The notes under the pieces are model-generated. The model ran no database searches and had not been told where the DNA came from. It saw only the letters and a program-made list of their open reading frames with translations. Positions 13,416 to 24,020 of a stretch of 64,000 bases of DNA are shown one piece after another (position 1 is the stretch's first letter; each line of letters begins with the position of its first letter). Origin of the DNA: Chelonoidis abingdonii (taxonomy: Eukaryota; Chordata; Testudines; Testudinidae); contig NC_133782.1 in assembly GCF_003597395.2 (NCBI RefSeq), positions 4,039,249-4,103,248 of the forward strand, given 5' to 3'. Made by a program: the position numbers and the translations under genes.

Positions 13416-13570
13416 GGCTGCTGGGGGATGGGGCAACCAGCCTCTGTGTGGAGTACGATCAAGAGCTGATCGCATCAAGGAGGCAGCCCATTGGGCTCCT
13501 GGATGCATTGGAGCACAATGAGAAGAGCAGTGAAGGGACAGAAGATGACCGCTTGCCAGGAGAGGAAAAG
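13416..13570 (+). CDS. RTEL1: RTEL1 exon, SLCVEY linker segment
   Basis: The acceptor tag ends at 13415 and the donor is gtaatg at 13571. Phase 1 in, phase 0 out. The exon encodes SLCVEYDQELIASRRQPIG and LLDALEHNEKSS, which align with the SLCVEYEQE...GLLAALEHSE segment of mammalian RTEL1. Only about 30 bp separate the acceptor from the decayed end of DIRS-like remnant E, so the branch point is either inside that short stretch or within transposon-derived sequence. Confidence 0.93.
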
Positions 13571-14660
13571 GTAATGGTGATCATGTACAGAAGAGCTCTA
13601 TGTAGTCTGTGTCTCACCTGTAGCAGTGATAACTTCATTATTAGCACCAATGTGAATGTGTAGGTCATGTACTAGAAGATGGCAGGGTGCCCTTCTCCAA
13701 AGAGAAGCTATTACTCAAGCTCATCCCTAGACCTTTCTTGTTTATGGTGGTGAATTACAAGGTATTTTTTGGAAGGGAGTTGGAGCCAGCGCCCATAAGT
13801 TGTCAACCAAACATTTAATTTTAGGACCAGTAATTCACTCAAACTTTGAATTTTTGTCTGCATGTAGAGCAGCATTCAAATGGGAAATGGACTCATGGTT
13901 CTCGGAGCCCACATTGCACAGATAGAAATGCTTTATCACTGAGCCACAGGAGCCCTGCAATGCCATTGCACAGTACGATTCTTCTATGCTACTTTTTTTT
14001 TCCTTAGGCCTCTTCTAGAGAGAGAATAGTCTCTAACTGGGAGGTCTAAGGGAAATAATACATTTCTGATCAGGCTGGTTTCCTCCTGCTGTTCCAGAAA
14101 TGATTTTTTTGCAATTAGTGATGGAGTTACGTTGGAGTAGCCTGGTTTCCTGTCTCAATATGGCCCCTGACTCCATTACATGAAGGAATAATTTTACTGT
14201 TCCTGCTAATCAGTTTTCTTTAACACTAAGATGTCTCTTATGGAAATATTGCTTTCAGGGTTATTTTTTATGCACAGAGCCGTTCAATATAGGGTGCCAT
14301 TTGCCAGTTGGGGGGGATAAGCACCCCTTCACCTGAACCAGATAGATTCATTACTGGCTGTATCTTTATTTCTCATTCTGTAACACAGCATTATTTAAAT
14401 CAGATGAATTAAAAAGCCATATGGTAGTTGTGTTTATCCTGCCCAAACTTGCACAGCTTTGAGCATCGCTAGGCAATGAGAACTGCAGTTATGAAAGAGA
14501 AGACATCAATGGCCAGTTCTTAAACCCAGCGTATCTTGAGGGTATTTTTATCTTCTAAATTTAAATATGAAAAATAACTCTGACGAAGATCTTGGTGAAT
14601 GACACACTAAGTATTCAGCAATCATACAGAAGCAGGCTGGATTGTATTAGTACCCTGCTG
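13571..14660. other. RTEL1 intron with a weak tRNA-like SINE trace
   Basis: On the minus strand, 13897-13960 reads gctcctgtggctcagtgata onward, with A-box-like and B-box-like segments, suggesting the head of a tRNA-derived SINE. It lacks a convincing cloverleaf. The rest of the stretch has no feature I can support. Confidence 0.35.
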
Positions 14661-16526
14661 AATATGCAGATATTTTCTTATGTGAGTGCTTGCTCATGTC
14701 GATTCCATTGTAGATGTGCACACATGCACGGTCATCAGAGATTTCTGCCTTAGCAGTATCTATAGGGCCGGTTGTATCACCCCCTTGAGTGCTGCACTCA
14801 TGCACTGGTATATCAGGTGCTGCTGGTCCTACGCCCTCTTAATTCCTTCTTACCACCCGTGGTGGTCAGTCGGAGCACCTTTCCTTGCTCATCAAGGACT
14901 TTTGGTTTTCTTACCGCAGACTTTGTGCCTTTTAGGGTTTCTACATAGTTATTTTTAGTGTTAAGTACCTGTTTATTTGCAGTAGTTAGTGTTTAGTAGT
15001 TAAGTCCCAGTGGGAACTGATGGGGCGTGCCCCGGTCTCCAGGTTTTAAGCCCTGTGAATCCTGCAACAGGCCTATACCTGTTAGCGACCCCCACAGTAG
15101 CTGTCTCAAGTGCCTAGAGGAAGTGCACGTTAAAGAGAGGTGCCGGATTTGTAAAAATTTTCAGTCTCACACACAAAAGGAGACACGCATCAGGCTCAGA
15201 GCCCTACTTACAGAGTCCACCCAGCATCTGAGCCATCCCGCCATGAGTCTCCCAGCACCTCAGCATTGGTGCGAAGTGCGCCAATGGCACTGGGGCCCAC
15301 TTGTCACTGCTCTGCATCACTGATTCCAAAGAAGAGGGCTAAGAAGCATGGCTCTCTGGCGCTGACAAAAGCGGGCCAGTTAGCAGTAAACAAAGAGCCT
15401 GCCCCAAGCCGCCTGCCTACCCTGGACCCCCACAGTTGTCCCTTTCCAGTCAGGGCCATCAGCCCGCTGAAAAGTCCTCCTCCGACTCCTGTGAGCGGGA
15501 CTGGACCAACTCCCCTGCCGGCACCGATGTCTTCAAGAACCCAAGCATCGAAGGAGCACAGGTCTCAGCTAAAGCTCCCCAAGAGGGAAAGCCAGCCAAC
15601 AAGGCTCCCCAGAGAGCGGTGGAGTGCCACCGATCCCTCGAGATGATGGTGCACTCTCCACCTCCATACCACTGGTCGCCAGTGCCATCGTTGAGATCAC
15701 GGGGACTTACTGTTGCTCACCGGCTTCGTGGACAGCTCACCGAGGGGGAGATGCTGGTTCAACTATTATCGGTGCCGATTGCCATCCCAAAGGTTGTCGT
15801 CCTGGTGCCAATCCCGGTCACTGACACGGTGGGAACATTTTCCTTCGCGCCTCTGATCTCCTCAGCACCGGACCCGCTCACCACACTGTCGGTATCAGTT
15901 CCCTTGGCCAGGGCACTGGTCTCTGGTGTCAGTGGTCTCTAGGCAGATCCAGGCCTCAACAGCTCCTCTGTGATCTCCAGAAGGGGGCTTCTCTGGAACT
16001 GAGGGCCTCCTCAGTCTGTCACCTAGATCTCAACGGCGAGATTGGGTGTCTGAGCCAGAAGTTGGGCAATGGCAGCCTACGCAGTGGCCTGCTCAGTGCC
16101 AAGGTTGGAATGCCTGTGGGGTCCCGGTCATTGCGATGCCTCTTTTGGTCCATTCATTGGCTGCTGTCATGGAGCAGCGGTCACCAGGCCCGGTACTGGA
16201 GGCACACGCGGTGGCCAAGTCTCGAGAGTTGTCAGCCACCATGTCTTATTCGAGCAGGTGGTCGACAACCTGGACCTACAAATGGAGGAGATGGCTGAAC
16301 AGGAGGAGACTCTATTTAATGTCCTGTCAGTCTTGGCTCCTACCTGTATTGCACTACCTGTGCGTGCAGGGGTCCTCGAAGGTGCCATTTGGCAGACGCC
16401 CTCCTCCAGTCCTCCCACCTCAAAACAAGCTGAGAGAAAGTACTTTGTCCCAGCCAAAAGTTTTTAATATCTTTATACTCGCCCTCCCCACGGCTCACAG
16501 GTGGCCAATGAGAAGGAGAAGCAGGG

Positions 16527-17680
16527 TGTGGTAATCTAGCCTCCCAGTCCCAGACCTGAACTTTAGCGTCCACAGCCTGGTCCTGTCCCAAACCTGGACT
16601 TTTGCGTCCAAAAGTCTGGGGGCTTACCTGAAACTCCCCCAAGCTCACTACCAGCTTGGATATTCTCGCTGCCACCAGATCAGGAATTGATGGGGCCTGA
16701 TCCCCCCTTTCCTCTCTCTGGTGTCCCCAACCCTCCCTTGGTGGGACACCCAGATTCCAAATCCCTTGGATGCTAAAAGCAGGGGAGAAAACCCCTTCCC
16801 CCCTCCTTCCCAGGCTTGCCTCTTGGTCTAGCCTGCGAGTATCAAGAAACCGGTTTCTCTGCTTCCCAAGAGATAAGCGTTCTCTACCCTCAGGACAATT
16901 GAGATGCAAAATACCAACAGCTTGGTTTTGCCCTTCCCCGTGCCTGCCTTCCCGTGAGGGAGACAGATACCTGATACAGAGGTGATTCTTTTTCTCTTTC
17001 CCCGGAGCCTGCTCTTTCCCTGAAAGCAATAGGAAAATAGCCCACAGCCTGGCTTTTCCCTTCCCTTTGCCTCCCTAGGAAAAGAAACTTCCACACGTTT
17101 TAAAAGAAAAGTTTATATAAAAAAAAAAGAAAGAAAATATAAAACAATAATCTTGCATTAAGAAACTCAATACAGGCTCTTGCTTATAAGAAAATATGAA
17201 GAAACAGTCTGATTTAAAAGATAGCCCAATTAAACCAGTCCAACCAATCCACATACATGTAAATACAACCCAAAGCTCCTCATAGCCGAATTGCTTGGGG
17301 TTCCTTTGTACTCACAGATGTGTAGGAGACACTTGGAGATAAGATGCAGTTAGGAGAAAGCTTGTTAACTCACAGCCGAGAAAACAACAAAAGACACAGC
17401 CATCCACATCTATTCGTACAACACAAAGCTCCTCATAGCCGAATTGCTTTGGGGTTCCTTTGTACTCACAGACTTTTGGTATAATATTTGAAATAAGAAG
17501 GAGTTAGGAGGAAACCTTGTTTACTCACAGCCGAGAAAACAAAAAAGACCCCGAGTATACAAATTCCCGCCCCTGACTTTAAACAATCCAGTTCTCTGAT
17601 TGGTCCTCTGGTCAGGTGTTTGGTTACCCTTTCCAGGTAAAAGAAACTTAACCCTTACCTTACCTATCTAGTTATGACAC
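16527..17680 (-). mobile_element. Solo LTR inserted in DIRS B
   Basis: An 1,154-bp element beginning TG and ending CA on the plus strand, flanked by a perfect 5-bp target duplication, caggg (16522-16526 and 17681-17685). Removing it with one duplication restores continuity with the uninterrupted DIRS A sequence around 1090. In its own orientation (minus) it starts tgtcataactagataggtaa, a start I recognise from turtle LTR elements. There is no internal retroviral or Gypsy coding region, so it is a recombinational solo LTR; the superfamily is undetermined. Confidence 0.88.
17271..17552. repeat. Tandem duplication of about 153 bp inside the solo LTR
   Basis: Two diverged direct copies start at 17271 and 17424, each with caaagctcctcatagccgaa and ggttcctttgtactcacaga and each ending in cacagccgagaaaacaa. 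The repeat spacing is 153 bp. The copies differ by substitutions and short indels, so the duplication predates or closely follows insertion. Confidence 0.85.
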
Positions 17681-18589
17681 AGGGGCACTTCAGTTCTCTA
17701 CCCCAAAAAATAAGGAGGCCAAGCGGCTGGACTTGCAGTGGAATACATTTTTTTTTTCCAAACAAATGTACAGTTTCGGGTGACAAACCACCAGGCCCTC
17801 CTGGGCTATTATAACTTCAGTTTATGGGACACTCTCGATAAATTTAAGGAGATTGGGCCCAGGAATTCATCACCCTGGTGCAGGAGGGCACCTCAGCGGC
17901 CCTCTGTGCCCTGCAGATTGTGTGGGATGCGGCGGACTTGGCGGCCGAGGTGGTGGCATCCGTGGTAGCGATGAGGCACAGCTCCTGGCTTCAAACCGCT
18001 GGGCTCTCCCAGGAGATGCAGACCTTCATTCAGGACCTTCCTTTTGATGAGAATGGTCTGTTTTCTGATCAAATGGATGCGAGGCTGCATGGGATGAAGG
18101 ACACCAAAGCCACCCTCCGTTCACTGGGCATCTACATGCCGCAGTCTGCATGTAAACTGTTCTGGCTGTCCCCACCGCCAAGGTCGTGGCAATCTCATTC
18201 CGGACCTGTCAGGAGAAGGGACAAGGACACTACATTTGGTCGTTGCTGCCCTTCTGCCTCCCACTCACCTGCGCAGCCTAGCCAAGTTAAACAGTCAGCA
18301 GGGCAGAAGCGCCCGTTTTGATGGTGCAATCGAGAGCCACGCCCCAGCCCATTCCTTGGAACTGCTGCTGCTTTCCCTCAACCACCTTGTTCCCTATCTC
18401 TTGGCCTGGTTGCGGGTTACTTCAGACTGTTGAGTTCTTCACATAATAGCTTTGGGCTATACCCTGCAATTCCTCCTTCCCCTTTCTTGTCCCTCTTCAG
18501 GGACCCTTCTGACGAGCAACTTCTCGTTCAGGAGGTCACCAACCTTCTGCATCCCTCTGCATCTGGAGGCTGTGGACAAGGCTCCTTGG

Positions 18590-18990
18590 AATGTGAAAGC
18601 AAAGGGGTTCTACTCTTGGTACTTCCTAATCCTGAAAGCGAAAGGGGGCCTCAGACCCATCCTGGACCTGCGCCGCCTCAACAAGTCTCTCAAGAAGTTG
18701 AAGTTTCACATGGTCTCCCTGGCCTCCATCGTCCCTTCCCTGGATCTGGGAGACTGGTACACTGCTCTCAACTTGAAAGAAGCTTGTTTCCATATTTCTA
18801 TATTTCTGGGGCACAGGCATTTCCTCCATTTTGTAGTAGGAGGGCATCATATCCAGTTCACGGCACTACCCTCTGGCCTCTCTTCGACCCTGAGGGTGTT
18901 CACGAAGTGCATGATGCTGGTGGCCGCTTACTTCAGGAGTCGGGGGGCACCTGTTTCCATACCTTGATGACTGGCTCATCAAAGGCAGGT
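18590..18990 (+). pseudogene. DIRS B reverse transcriptase
   Basis: RT blocks visible in one frame are GFYSWYFLILKAKGGLRPIL, DLRRLNKSL, DWYTALNLKEACFHI (motif A with the usual catalytic Asp replaced by Asn, and Asp-Ala-Tyr by Glu-Ala-Cys) and ITALP-like FTALPSGLSSTLRVFTK (motif B). YLDDWLI is encoded at 18960-18980 in another frame; the shift is near a run of six G at 18941-18946. The polymerase is inactive. Confidence 0.88.
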
Positions 18991-19329
18991 CTCTAGACTA
19001 GGTACAGAGAAGCCTCGACCTAATGTACTCCACCTGCCGTGACCTGGGCCTGTTGGTAAACACAGAAAAGTCCATGTTAACACCAGTCCAATGCATAGAG
19101 TTCATTAGAGCCATTCTTGACACCACACTGGCCAAGGGCTTCCTTCCGGAAGCGTGATTTTGGACCAAGGAGGACCTTATCGGCCATTTAAGAAACCATC
19201 CTCTCGCTACATCCCACACTTACCTGGGTCTGATGGGACACATGGCCACATGCACATACGTGGTCGGGAATGCTCAACTTCATCTACGGGCCTCTGCAGG
19301 TGTGACTAGCCTCAGTCTATAGTCCCAAC

Positions 19330-19850
19330 AGACACTCCCTGGACCGAGTGGTTTCGGTAATGAGCCATGCCCTTTTGTCCATGAATTGGTGGCTGGACCC
19401 CAAGTTGGTGCTGCAGAGGGTCCCCTTTGCATTGCCATCCCTGTCGCTGACTCTAGTCTCTGACACCTCAAATCTGGCCTGGGAAGCCCACCTGGGCGAA
19501 CTCAGCACCCAGGGCTGTTGGCTATTGGACGATCTAGCCCTTCATATCAACATCAGGGAATTCAGAGCGGATCACCTGACCCGCCAGGTGTTCTTGCCCC
19601 ACCTCAAGGACAAGGTTGTGCAGGTCCTCATGGACAGTACCGCCACAATGTATTACATCAACAGGCAGATGGGGCCAGATCCTCAGCCCTTTGTCAGGAA
19701 GTGCTCAGCCTTTGGAACTTCTGTGTGCGGCATGCCATTCATCTGATCACCACCCATCTACCCGGCTCCAAGAACATCCTAACAGATCACCTCAGCAGGA
19801 CCTTCTCGTCCCTCCATCTGTGGATGATCCATGTAATTTTTCAAAGATAG
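19330..19850 (+). pseudogene. DIRS B RNase H-like domain
   Basis: An open stretch at 19348-19746 encodes LTLVSDTSNLAWEAHLG, ALHINIREFRA and VLMDSTATMYYINRQMG, followed in another frame by TTHLPGSKNILTDHLSR. These carry the Asp, Glu, Asp and final Asp positions of RNase H. The DxSxxxWGA-like start and HxPGxxNxxADxLSR-like end are typical of DIRS and related elements. One frameshift separates the last block. Confidence 0.85.
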
Positions 19851-20279
19851 AGAACTCCCCAGGTGGACCTGTTTGCGCCCAGGCAGAACAGGAAATGCCA
19901 CCAGTTCTGCTCCATCCAGGATTTGGACAGAGGTTCCCTTTACGACACCTTCCTCATTCCTTGAGCAAGGGGTTTCACGTATGCCTTTCCACCGGTACCG
20001 CCGATCAACAGGGTCCTAGGGAAAGTCAAGCTGGACTGGGTGAGAGTTATCCTCCTGGCCCCGTCAGCGCTGGTTTGGCATGCTGTTGGATCTTTTGGTA
20101 ACTGCCCCTCTTCCGCTGCTTCTTTGACCAGAGCAGCTGTCGCAGAACCACGGCAACTTACTGCATCCGAACCTGGCGGCGCTGCTTGGCTGTTGTGTGG
20201 CTGAGTGTAGATGAAAAAGCTTGTTTGGCCCATGTTCAGCAAGTTTTTCTCAACAGCAGGAAATCCTCAACCAGGGCAA

Positions 20280-21100
20280 CCTGCCTGGCAAAATGGAAAA
20301 GGTTTGAGTAATGGGCCTTGGAACGGTGCCTTCGGGCCAAGCAGGCTTCGCTGCAGGATATCCTGGACTACTTGCTGCATGTTAAGCTTCAAAGGTTGTT
20401 CCTCTCTTCTATCAAGGTCCACCTGGCGCCCATCTTGGCGTTACATCCCCTGGTTCAGGTCAGGTCCCTCTTTGCCAACTCCATGACGGTGCGGTTCTTG
20501 AAAGGGCTGGAGTGCCTCTACCACCACGTCCGGGAGCTGGTCCCATTGTGGGACCTGAATCTTGTGCTGTCCTGGCTCATGGTTCCCCCCTTCGAACCCT
20601 TGGCTCCTGCTCTCTCCTACTCTTCTCCGGGAAGGTTTCTTTTTTGGTCACTGTAACATCAGCCTATAGGGTATCGGAGATCAGGATGCTCACTTCAGAA
20701 CCTCCCTATATGGTCGTATTCAAGGACTACTACTTCTTCAGCTGCACCTGCACCTGGCATTTTTGCCTGAGATCATGACCCAGTTTCATACTGGCCAGGA
20801 TATATATCTACCGGTCCTTTGTCCTAAGCTTCATGCATCAGGTGAGGAGTGGGGGCTACACACCCTGGACGTAAGAAGGGTGCTGGCTTTCTACATAGAT
20901 AGAACAAAGTCATTATGTAAGTTGACACAGCTGTTTGTGGCGAATAGGATGAAAGGTCACTCAGCGTCCACTCAGAGAAGCTGGTCCTGGATCATGGCCT
21001 GCATCCACCACTGCTATTAGTAGACTAAGGTACCCCTGCCGGCAGTCATGACGGTTCACTTGACTAGGGCTCAGACGGCACTCAAGGAAGCAAAAATCTC
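20280..21100 (+). pseudogene. DIRS B tyrosine recombinase, truncated
   Basis: Segments in three frames: LQDILDYLLHVKLQRLFLSS and FLKGLECLYHHV, then FLVTVTSAYRVSEIRML (the first catalytic Arg), then LDVRRVLAFYIDRTKSLC and RMKGHSASTQRSWSW, then HLTRAQT at about 21056-21076 (HxxR with Ser to Leu). The sequence then jumps directly to terminal-repeat DNA, so the nucleophilic Tyr is absent. Confidence 0.85.
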
Positions 21101-21243
21101 CGATGACCACTCATGTGGGCGTACGCACCCCTACAATAGAATGGACATGAGCAACACATCTTGAAGAACAGTTACAAAAGGTGAGTAACCGTTTTTCAAT
21201 CACCATCCTGAAAATGCACTGTCTGCCATCTTCTCAATAAGTT

Positions 21244-21600
21244 AACCTTCTCCTTCAAGTGCTTGCTCATATCGATTCCAATTAGGGGTGTGCGCGCCGC
21301 GTGCATGTTCGTCAGAAGATTTTTACCCTAGCAACACTCGGTGGGTCGACTGGGTCGCCCCTTAAAGTGGCGCCGCCATGGCGCCAGATATATACCCCTG
21401 CCGACCCAACGGCCCTTCAGTTCCTTCTTACCACCCGTGTCGGTCGTTGGAACAGTGGAACGCGGCTTAGCTGATCTCCACTTCCCTAGATACTCGTAAT
21501 TCTCTCGTTATTCTTGTGTATATAGTTGAAATTTCTATAGTTGCAGTTAATTCTTATTCGTTTTTATAACATTGTTAGTGTATATAGTTAAGAGGGGTTC
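21244..21600 (+). repeat. DIRS C left terminal repeat and leader
   Basis: The region gcatgttcgtcagaagattt onward through ccctagcaacactcggtggg matches, in inverted orientation, the right end at 23820-23970 (cccaccaagtgttgctaggg and aaatcttccgacgaacatgc). This is the inverted terminal repeat. The leader continues into cttcttaccacccgtgtcgg, which is also found inverted in the right repeat as cggcaagaaggaactgaagg. Confidence 0.85.
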
Positions 21601-21638
21601 GAGGATTAGCCCCTTCCCCGCACCCGGTCCCGAGACCC

Positions 21639-22540
21639 ATGCCCTGTTCACCGGGTTTCAAACCGTGCTCGGCCTGTCACAAGCCGATGCCAACAGGAGA
21701 TTCCCACGACTCCTGCCTTAAGTGCCTCGGGGAATCCCACCTCGCCGATAAGTGCCGGATCTGCAAGGCCTTCAAGCTGAGGACGAAAAAGGAGTGGGAC
21801 TTTCATCTCAAACAGCTCCTGATGGAGGCAGCTCTTACTGCTCCCCCCTCGGCACCGAGCGCTGGACAATCCACTGGCAGAAGCGCTTCTTCGGCACCGG
21901 ATCGCACCGGTACTGCTAAGGCCTCTCGGCACCGACCATCGCTGGCACCGGTGTCTGCTCAGCACTGTTCTCTCTCCCCGCGGGTGAAGAGACATAAGAC
22001 TCCCACTGCTTCCGTGCCACCTGCACTGCAGCCAGAGCACCCGGCTAGATCGGACTGCTCGGCACCTACACCTGCCGTGGCACCGACAACGTTGGCACCG
22101 TCGATTCCAGTCCTGCAACGGCCGTCGAGTCCGGTACCTGAAAGCTCCTTGGCGAGAGCCGTGGTTGAGCTCACTATTCCCTCCACACTGGAGACATTTT
22201 CCACGGCGAGGGAGCTGATCGCGATGACAGAGTCTGCCCTGCCTCAACCCCTGGCACTGCCGGTGCGGGTTATACAATCTGTAGGCAATATGGCCTTGAT
22301 GAGACCACCCTCTATCGGCACCACAGAGCGGCACCGCTCATGATCGCAATCCCACTGGCATTCTCGGTCCTGTTGCTGAAACCGGTCCCGACGCCGATCG
22401 CAGTCCCGGCACCAATCCCCTTCTCGGTACCAGTCACACTCGCGGCACCGATCAGCGTCCCGTTTGCCAGCCCGGTACTCTTGGCACCGATCCAGATCCC
22501 GGCACTGCTCCAGGCACCGTGACTCTCGCAGCCTGCCTCT
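21639..22540 (+). CDS. DIRS C gag-like protein, 3'-truncated
   Basis: It opens with ATG at 21639 and runs 234 codons to a stop near 22341; gag-like composition continues in another frame to about 22522. The N-terminus has a conserved Cys/His cluster: CSACHKPMPTGDSHDSCLKC then LGESHLADKCRICKAF, the same spacing as in B. The rest is rich in Ser, Ala, Pro and Thr with repeated gcaccg motifs. The function in DIRS elements is presumed nucleocapsid. The coding region is joined to recombinase leader sequence near 22540 by the internal deletion. Confidence 0.75.
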
Positions 22541-22612
22541 TCACCCAGACCTCATAACTCAGGACCACGGCAGACTTCATCACCTAGACCTGCAGTCCCT
22601 TCACCTCACAGC

Positions 22613-23660
22613 ATGGCTGCTGTGTGGTTAAGCCAGTCTGAGTTACGTTGCTCTGCCTCAGTACAACAAGTACTCCTGGGTAGCAGAAAACCTTCCACTC
22701 GGTCAATGTATCTGGCCAAGTGGAAGCGTTTCTCCGGCTGGTGCAAAACGCATAATGTTACTCCCACCGAGGTCTCGATCTCCCCCATCTTGGACTACCT
22801 CTGGTCTCTCAAACAACAGGGCCTAGCGGTATCATCGAGGGTGCACTTGGCGGCCATCTCTACCTTCCACCCAGGGGAAAGTGGCCGCGCCATGTTTTCA
22901 CACCCTATGGTTTCTAGGTTCTTCAAGGGCTTGGACCGCCTATACCCACAAGTATGCTGTCCCGCCCCAACCTGGGACCTCAAACTGGTTCTAACCAGAC
23001 TTATGTCTGTCCCTTTCAAGCCGTTAGCAACCTGCTCGCTACTATACCTGTCCTGGAAGACAGCTTTCCTCGTAGCCATTACATCAGCCAGACAAGTCTC
23101 TGAGCTGAGGGCTCTCACGGTGGACCCACCATATACTGTGTTTCACAAGGACAAGGTGCAGTTGCGACCATACCCAACTTTCCTCCCTAAAATGGTATCG
23201 GCCCTTCATATCAATCTTCTATTCGGTCTTCTTCCTGAAGCCACACTCATCACGACGGGAACAACAATTGCACTCCCTAGACTTCCATAGAGCGCTCACA
23301 TTTTATATAGAGTGGACAAAACCCTTTCGTAAAACGCCCCAACTCTTCATCACGATGGCAGACCGAATGAAGGGCCTACCTGTCTCCTCCCAGAGGATCT
23401 CATCTTGGGTGATGTCGTGCATCCGTACTTGTTATGACTTGGCTTATGTTCCCTTGAGCCACCTCACCGCACATTCTACAAGGGCTCAGGCTTCATCTGC
23501 CACCTTCCTGGCTCATTTACCCATCCAGGAGATATGTTGCGCAGCTACCTGGTCGTCGTTCCACACCTTTGCCTCACATTACGCTGTGGTTCAACAGTCC
23601 AGAGATGACACGTCATTTGGATCAGCAGTTCTACATTCTGTGACATCTCACTCCAACCCC
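22613..23660 (+). pseudogene. DIRS C tyrosine recombinase, one frameshift
   Basis: Codons 22613-23290 are open (RSMYLAKWKRFSGWCK, DYLWSLKQQGLAV, VHLAAISTFHPG, AITSARQVSELRAL with catalytic Arg at 23090-23092). The frame shifts near 23245-23270, and the second part is open to 23879 with LTAHSTRAQASS (HxxR at 23472-23483) and FASHYAVVQ (Tyr at 23580-23582, 33 residues after the HxxR Arg). All expected catalytic positions are present apart from the shift. It is the best-preserved recombinase in the window. Confidence 0.88.
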
Positions 23661-23689
23661 ACTGCCCAGATAAGGCTTGGGAGTCACCT

Positions 23690-24020
23690 AATTGGGATTG
23701 ATATGAGCAAGCACTCGAAGAAGAAAAGACGGTTACTCACCTTTGTAACTGTTGTTCTTCGAGATGTGTTGCTCATATCCATTCCAAACCCACCCTCCTT
23801 CCCCTCTGTCGGAGTAGCCGGCAAGAAGGAACTGAAGGGCCGTTGGGTCGGCAGAGGTATATATCCAGCGGCACTCTAGGGGGCGACCCAGCCGACCCAC
23901 CAAGTGTTGCTAGGGTAAAAATCTTCCGACGAACATGCACGTGGCGCATGCACACCTAATTGGAATGGATATGAGCAACATATCTCGAAGAACAACAGTT
24001 ACAAAGGTGAGTAACCGTCT
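23690..24020 (+). repeat. DIRS C right terminal repeat with hairpin arms
   Basis: Two long arms are inverted complements of each other: 23725-23795 (acggttactcacctttgtaa ... gttcttcgagatgtgttgct) and 23955-24020 (gagcaacatatctcgaagaa ... ttacaaaggtgagtaaccgt). They enclose about 165 bp. Inverted and split terminal repeats are a structural hallmark of DIRS elements, used to rebuild full ends on circular cDNA. Confidence 0.85.

Larger units (their letters stand above)
15015..18320 (+). pseudogene. DIRS B gag-like gene, interrupted by LTR
   Basis: The N-terminus carries a Cys/His cluster: GFKPCESCNRPIPVSDPHSS then CLKCLEEVHVKERCRICKNF. The start codon is GTG at 15027 where element C has ATG. 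Downstream the frame breaks several times. The coding region is split by the LTR at 16527-17680 and resumes to a segment at 17878-18140 encoding VQEGTSAALCALQIV-like sequence, homologous to EGYLLARTVLQASL in element D. Confidence 0.8.
14665..21195 (+). mobile_element. DIRS-like retrotransposon B, with nested LTR
   Basis: A nearly full-length copy. The left terminus (gagtgcttgctcatgtcgat) is followed by the leader with cttcttaccacccgtggtgg, then gag (from 15020), RT (18590-18985), RNase H-like (19330-19830), recombinase (20280-21090) and a right terminus ending acaaaaggtgagtaacc. A solo LTR (16527-17680) splits gag. The recombinase is truncated just after the HxxR box, so the catalytic Tyr and most of the right terminal repeat are missing. 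Confidence 0.9.
21244..24020 (+). mobile_element. DIRS-like element C, internally deleted and young
   Basis: Left terminus at 21244 (cttcaagtgcttgctcatat) and right terminus ending acaaaggtgagtaaccgtct. It retains gag N-terminus (21639-22540) and the whole recombinase (22560-23660) but lacks gag C-terminus, RT and RNase H, about 3.2 kb relative to A. CpG dinucleotides are abundant, unlike A, B and D, which suggests recent insertion. It lies 50 bp downstream of B and may be a nonautonomous derivative or a simple deletion copy. Confidence 0.88.

Noticed and set aside
16340..17029. Minus-strand open frame of 229 codons
   Set aside because: It crosses the boundary between the solo LTR and DIRS B at 16527, so it is a chimera created by insertion, with no family match.
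21648..22334. Minus-strand open frame of 228 codons
   Set aside because: It lies exactly opposite the DIRS C gag segment and is explained by its GC-rich, stop-poor composition.
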